Shown piece by piece: positions 62,474 to 64,000 of a stretch of 64,000 nt of DNA (its first letter is position 1; each line of letters opens with the position of its first letter). A program made the translations under genes and the position numbers. The stretch comes from Cinclus cinclus. Lineage: Eukaryota > Chordata > Aves > Passeriformes > Cinclidae. The notes under the pieces are model-generated. The model worked only from the letters and a program-made list of their open reading frames with translations, was not told the DNA's origin and did no database searches. Where the stretch lies: positions 55,467,101 to 55,531,100 of the forward strand of contig NC_085051.1 of the NCBI RefSeq assembly GCF_963662255.1. Reading direction: 5' to 3'.

Positions 62474-64000
62474 CTGGAAATTAGTAAGAACAATTAAACA
62501 TAACTTCCCAAATCTGCCATTTGCCCTGATCCCATGCTAGTGTTAAGGATCTGGTCACAGAACACTTACTTCCCACGTGTGAGCACACAGTGGCTTCCCC
62601 ACCGTAACTATATCAAATATGACATGTCAGTAGTGAATTTGCTGAAAAATTGTACCCTTCCACCCCCTGCACAGCTGTTTACTTCTGGCTTCTGTGCTTA
62701 TACCTGTCTCAAGAGCCCTGTTCCTTGCTCCTAATTTCTTTCCAGGTACTACTTAGCAGCATTATTTACTCACTCTAACTTAATATTCATTCCCTTATTC
62801 CTGCTACACATTTGTGGATGTCCAAGGCTCTCACAGCAGAAAACAACTTCTACAGTCTTATGTATACATGTGTGTTTCAATATTACCTTAAAACTCCTAA
62901 CTTCAAAAATAAAGTATCTTCTGCTTCCTCTTAGCAAAACTTGGCTGCAGAAACTCCCCAGAGGCAATTGTTTGCAATTTTGCCTTAATTTGCAGCCACC
63001 CCTCCCTTGGCAGCCTGCCAGCATCTCCTCCTCTGACCGCTTGGGACATTGGCTCAACACGGTCCACCCAATCCTAGATAAAAGATCACAATTTTTGCTA
63101 TTAATAACCAACCAAAAGTTGTTTTTATCTGCCCACTTCTTCAGCTCTGCACCACTGCAATTAATGAACACCGAAAACTCTACACACAATTTTTTCAGCC
63201 CTGCTGAATGCATTCTGGTGAGTGCCTATGAAATAAAATTAAATTGAAAAGCCGAAGACTACAGTAGCCTCATGTTGACAGGTCAGTCTGATTCCAGGTC
63301 AAAGCAGAGTCTATATTTGGCTGCTTTGATTATAATTGCTTTCAGGATAAAAAATAAATAGCAATTATCTCATTGTCACACAAGAAAAAAGACCTAATAA
63401 ATGAACCAATGCTAAAGTAACATTGCAAAACAAATTATTTCAAAAGCAATCAGGAGAAGTAAAATTCAGTTTTCAGGATTGTTTTTAATTGCCAACAGTG
63501 TCAACATTAATATTCTTCCTCTATTGGATAATACATCCCTTTTAGTTATGAAAGCATTTAGCAAACTAAAAATGTCAAACTACAATTATACAAGGCTAAA
63601 CTCAGGGCTGTTTTCATCCCCAGCCCACAGTGCCACAACTGAAATCCCTAATTACAAGGGTCATCTACACAAGTCACAGTCCAGCCCATGCATCTTGCCT
63701 GCTGTGACAGTCCCCTGGATTTAAGACCAACAAACAAAACAGATGAAGTATTTAGGGGTGTGATGAAGTTAATCCTTAAGAGGATATAGGAATTAGTTTT
63801 TCAAACTAAATTCAGAGCTACAGAACAAAAGCAAAACAACACAACTGCTGCACAAAAACACTAAAACCTTGCAGAAACAGCACTCCACTTAAAGGGTTTT
63901 ACTTGGGTGGATTTTCAGTTTTCCAGGTACCACCTTTACCAGCTGAACCAGTACCAAAAGAAAATGAAGTACTAAATGGAGGATTATTTTAGCTTTTTCA
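62474..64000 (-). other. Sequence upstream of the candidate exon, probably BRF1 intron
   Basis: I searched for the next expected BRF1 exons (…SIRECI, the helical EIELENS region, IDLEEECDPPSY) and saw none here. No CR1, SINE or other named repeat is evident. The stretch ends inside AT-rich sequence at the window edge. Confidence 0.55.

Noticed and set aside
62770..63213. 147-codon minus-strand open frame
   Set aside because: No match to any BRF1 region or other family that I know, and no supporting splice pattern. Treated as chance.
1..64000. CRISPR arrays, prophage or bacterial operons
   Set aside because: No regularly spaced direct repeats, no long adjacent reading frames and no ribosome-binding sites. 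Spliceosomal exons and CR1 elements show vertebrate nuclear DNA.

Overview
The window looks like a gene-poor, AT-rich piece of a bird nuclear genome. Several 5'-truncated CR1 LINE tails of the avian type (GGTTGGAAGGGACCTT..., TTCCAACCC..., CCCCATCC(A/C)(A/G)CCTGG) lie in both orientations. There are also degenerate tRNA-derived SINE or MIR-like relics, A/T homopolymers and microsatellites. No bacterial-style gene organisation is present, and almost all open frames here are chance or compositional.

One protein-coding gene is recognisable. It is the 3' part of BRF1, the TFIIB-related subunit of RNA polymerase III initiation factor TFIIIB, on the minus strand. Seven coding exons join in one continuous frame with correct GT/AG splice sites and compatible phases. 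In transcript order they are 48390-48451, 46187-46268, 46043-46098, 43959-44215, 9598-9649, 6448-6616 and 4231-4268. Together they encode the last 238 residues, covering the Brf1-specific TBP-binding block (ELDLSGIDD ... [11 protein letters not shown]), a Lys/Arg/Ser-rich linker, an acidic tract and the C-terminal end DYGCDMDEDDGY. A 42-base candidate exon at 62432-62473 has the right phase to precede them but is less certain. The N-terminal zinc ribbon, the cyclin folds and the promoter are not seen and should lie beyond the right edge.

Layout from left to right: about 0.6 kb of probable intergenic DNA; a long 3' UTR (about 616-4230, extent inferred from poly(A) signals); the last coding exon; two introns of 2-3 kb; a 34.3-kb intron (9650-43958) with no gene I can support; a tight cluster of four exons (44.0-48.5 kb) carrying the TBP-binding domain; then a further intron region to the window end.

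I found no CRISPR array, operon, RNA gene or undescribed multi-gene system. The observations most worth checking concern BRF1 splicing: a possible in-frame alternative acceptor, a candidate microexon and the very large intron. After those come the 3'-UTR elements and the SINE relics.
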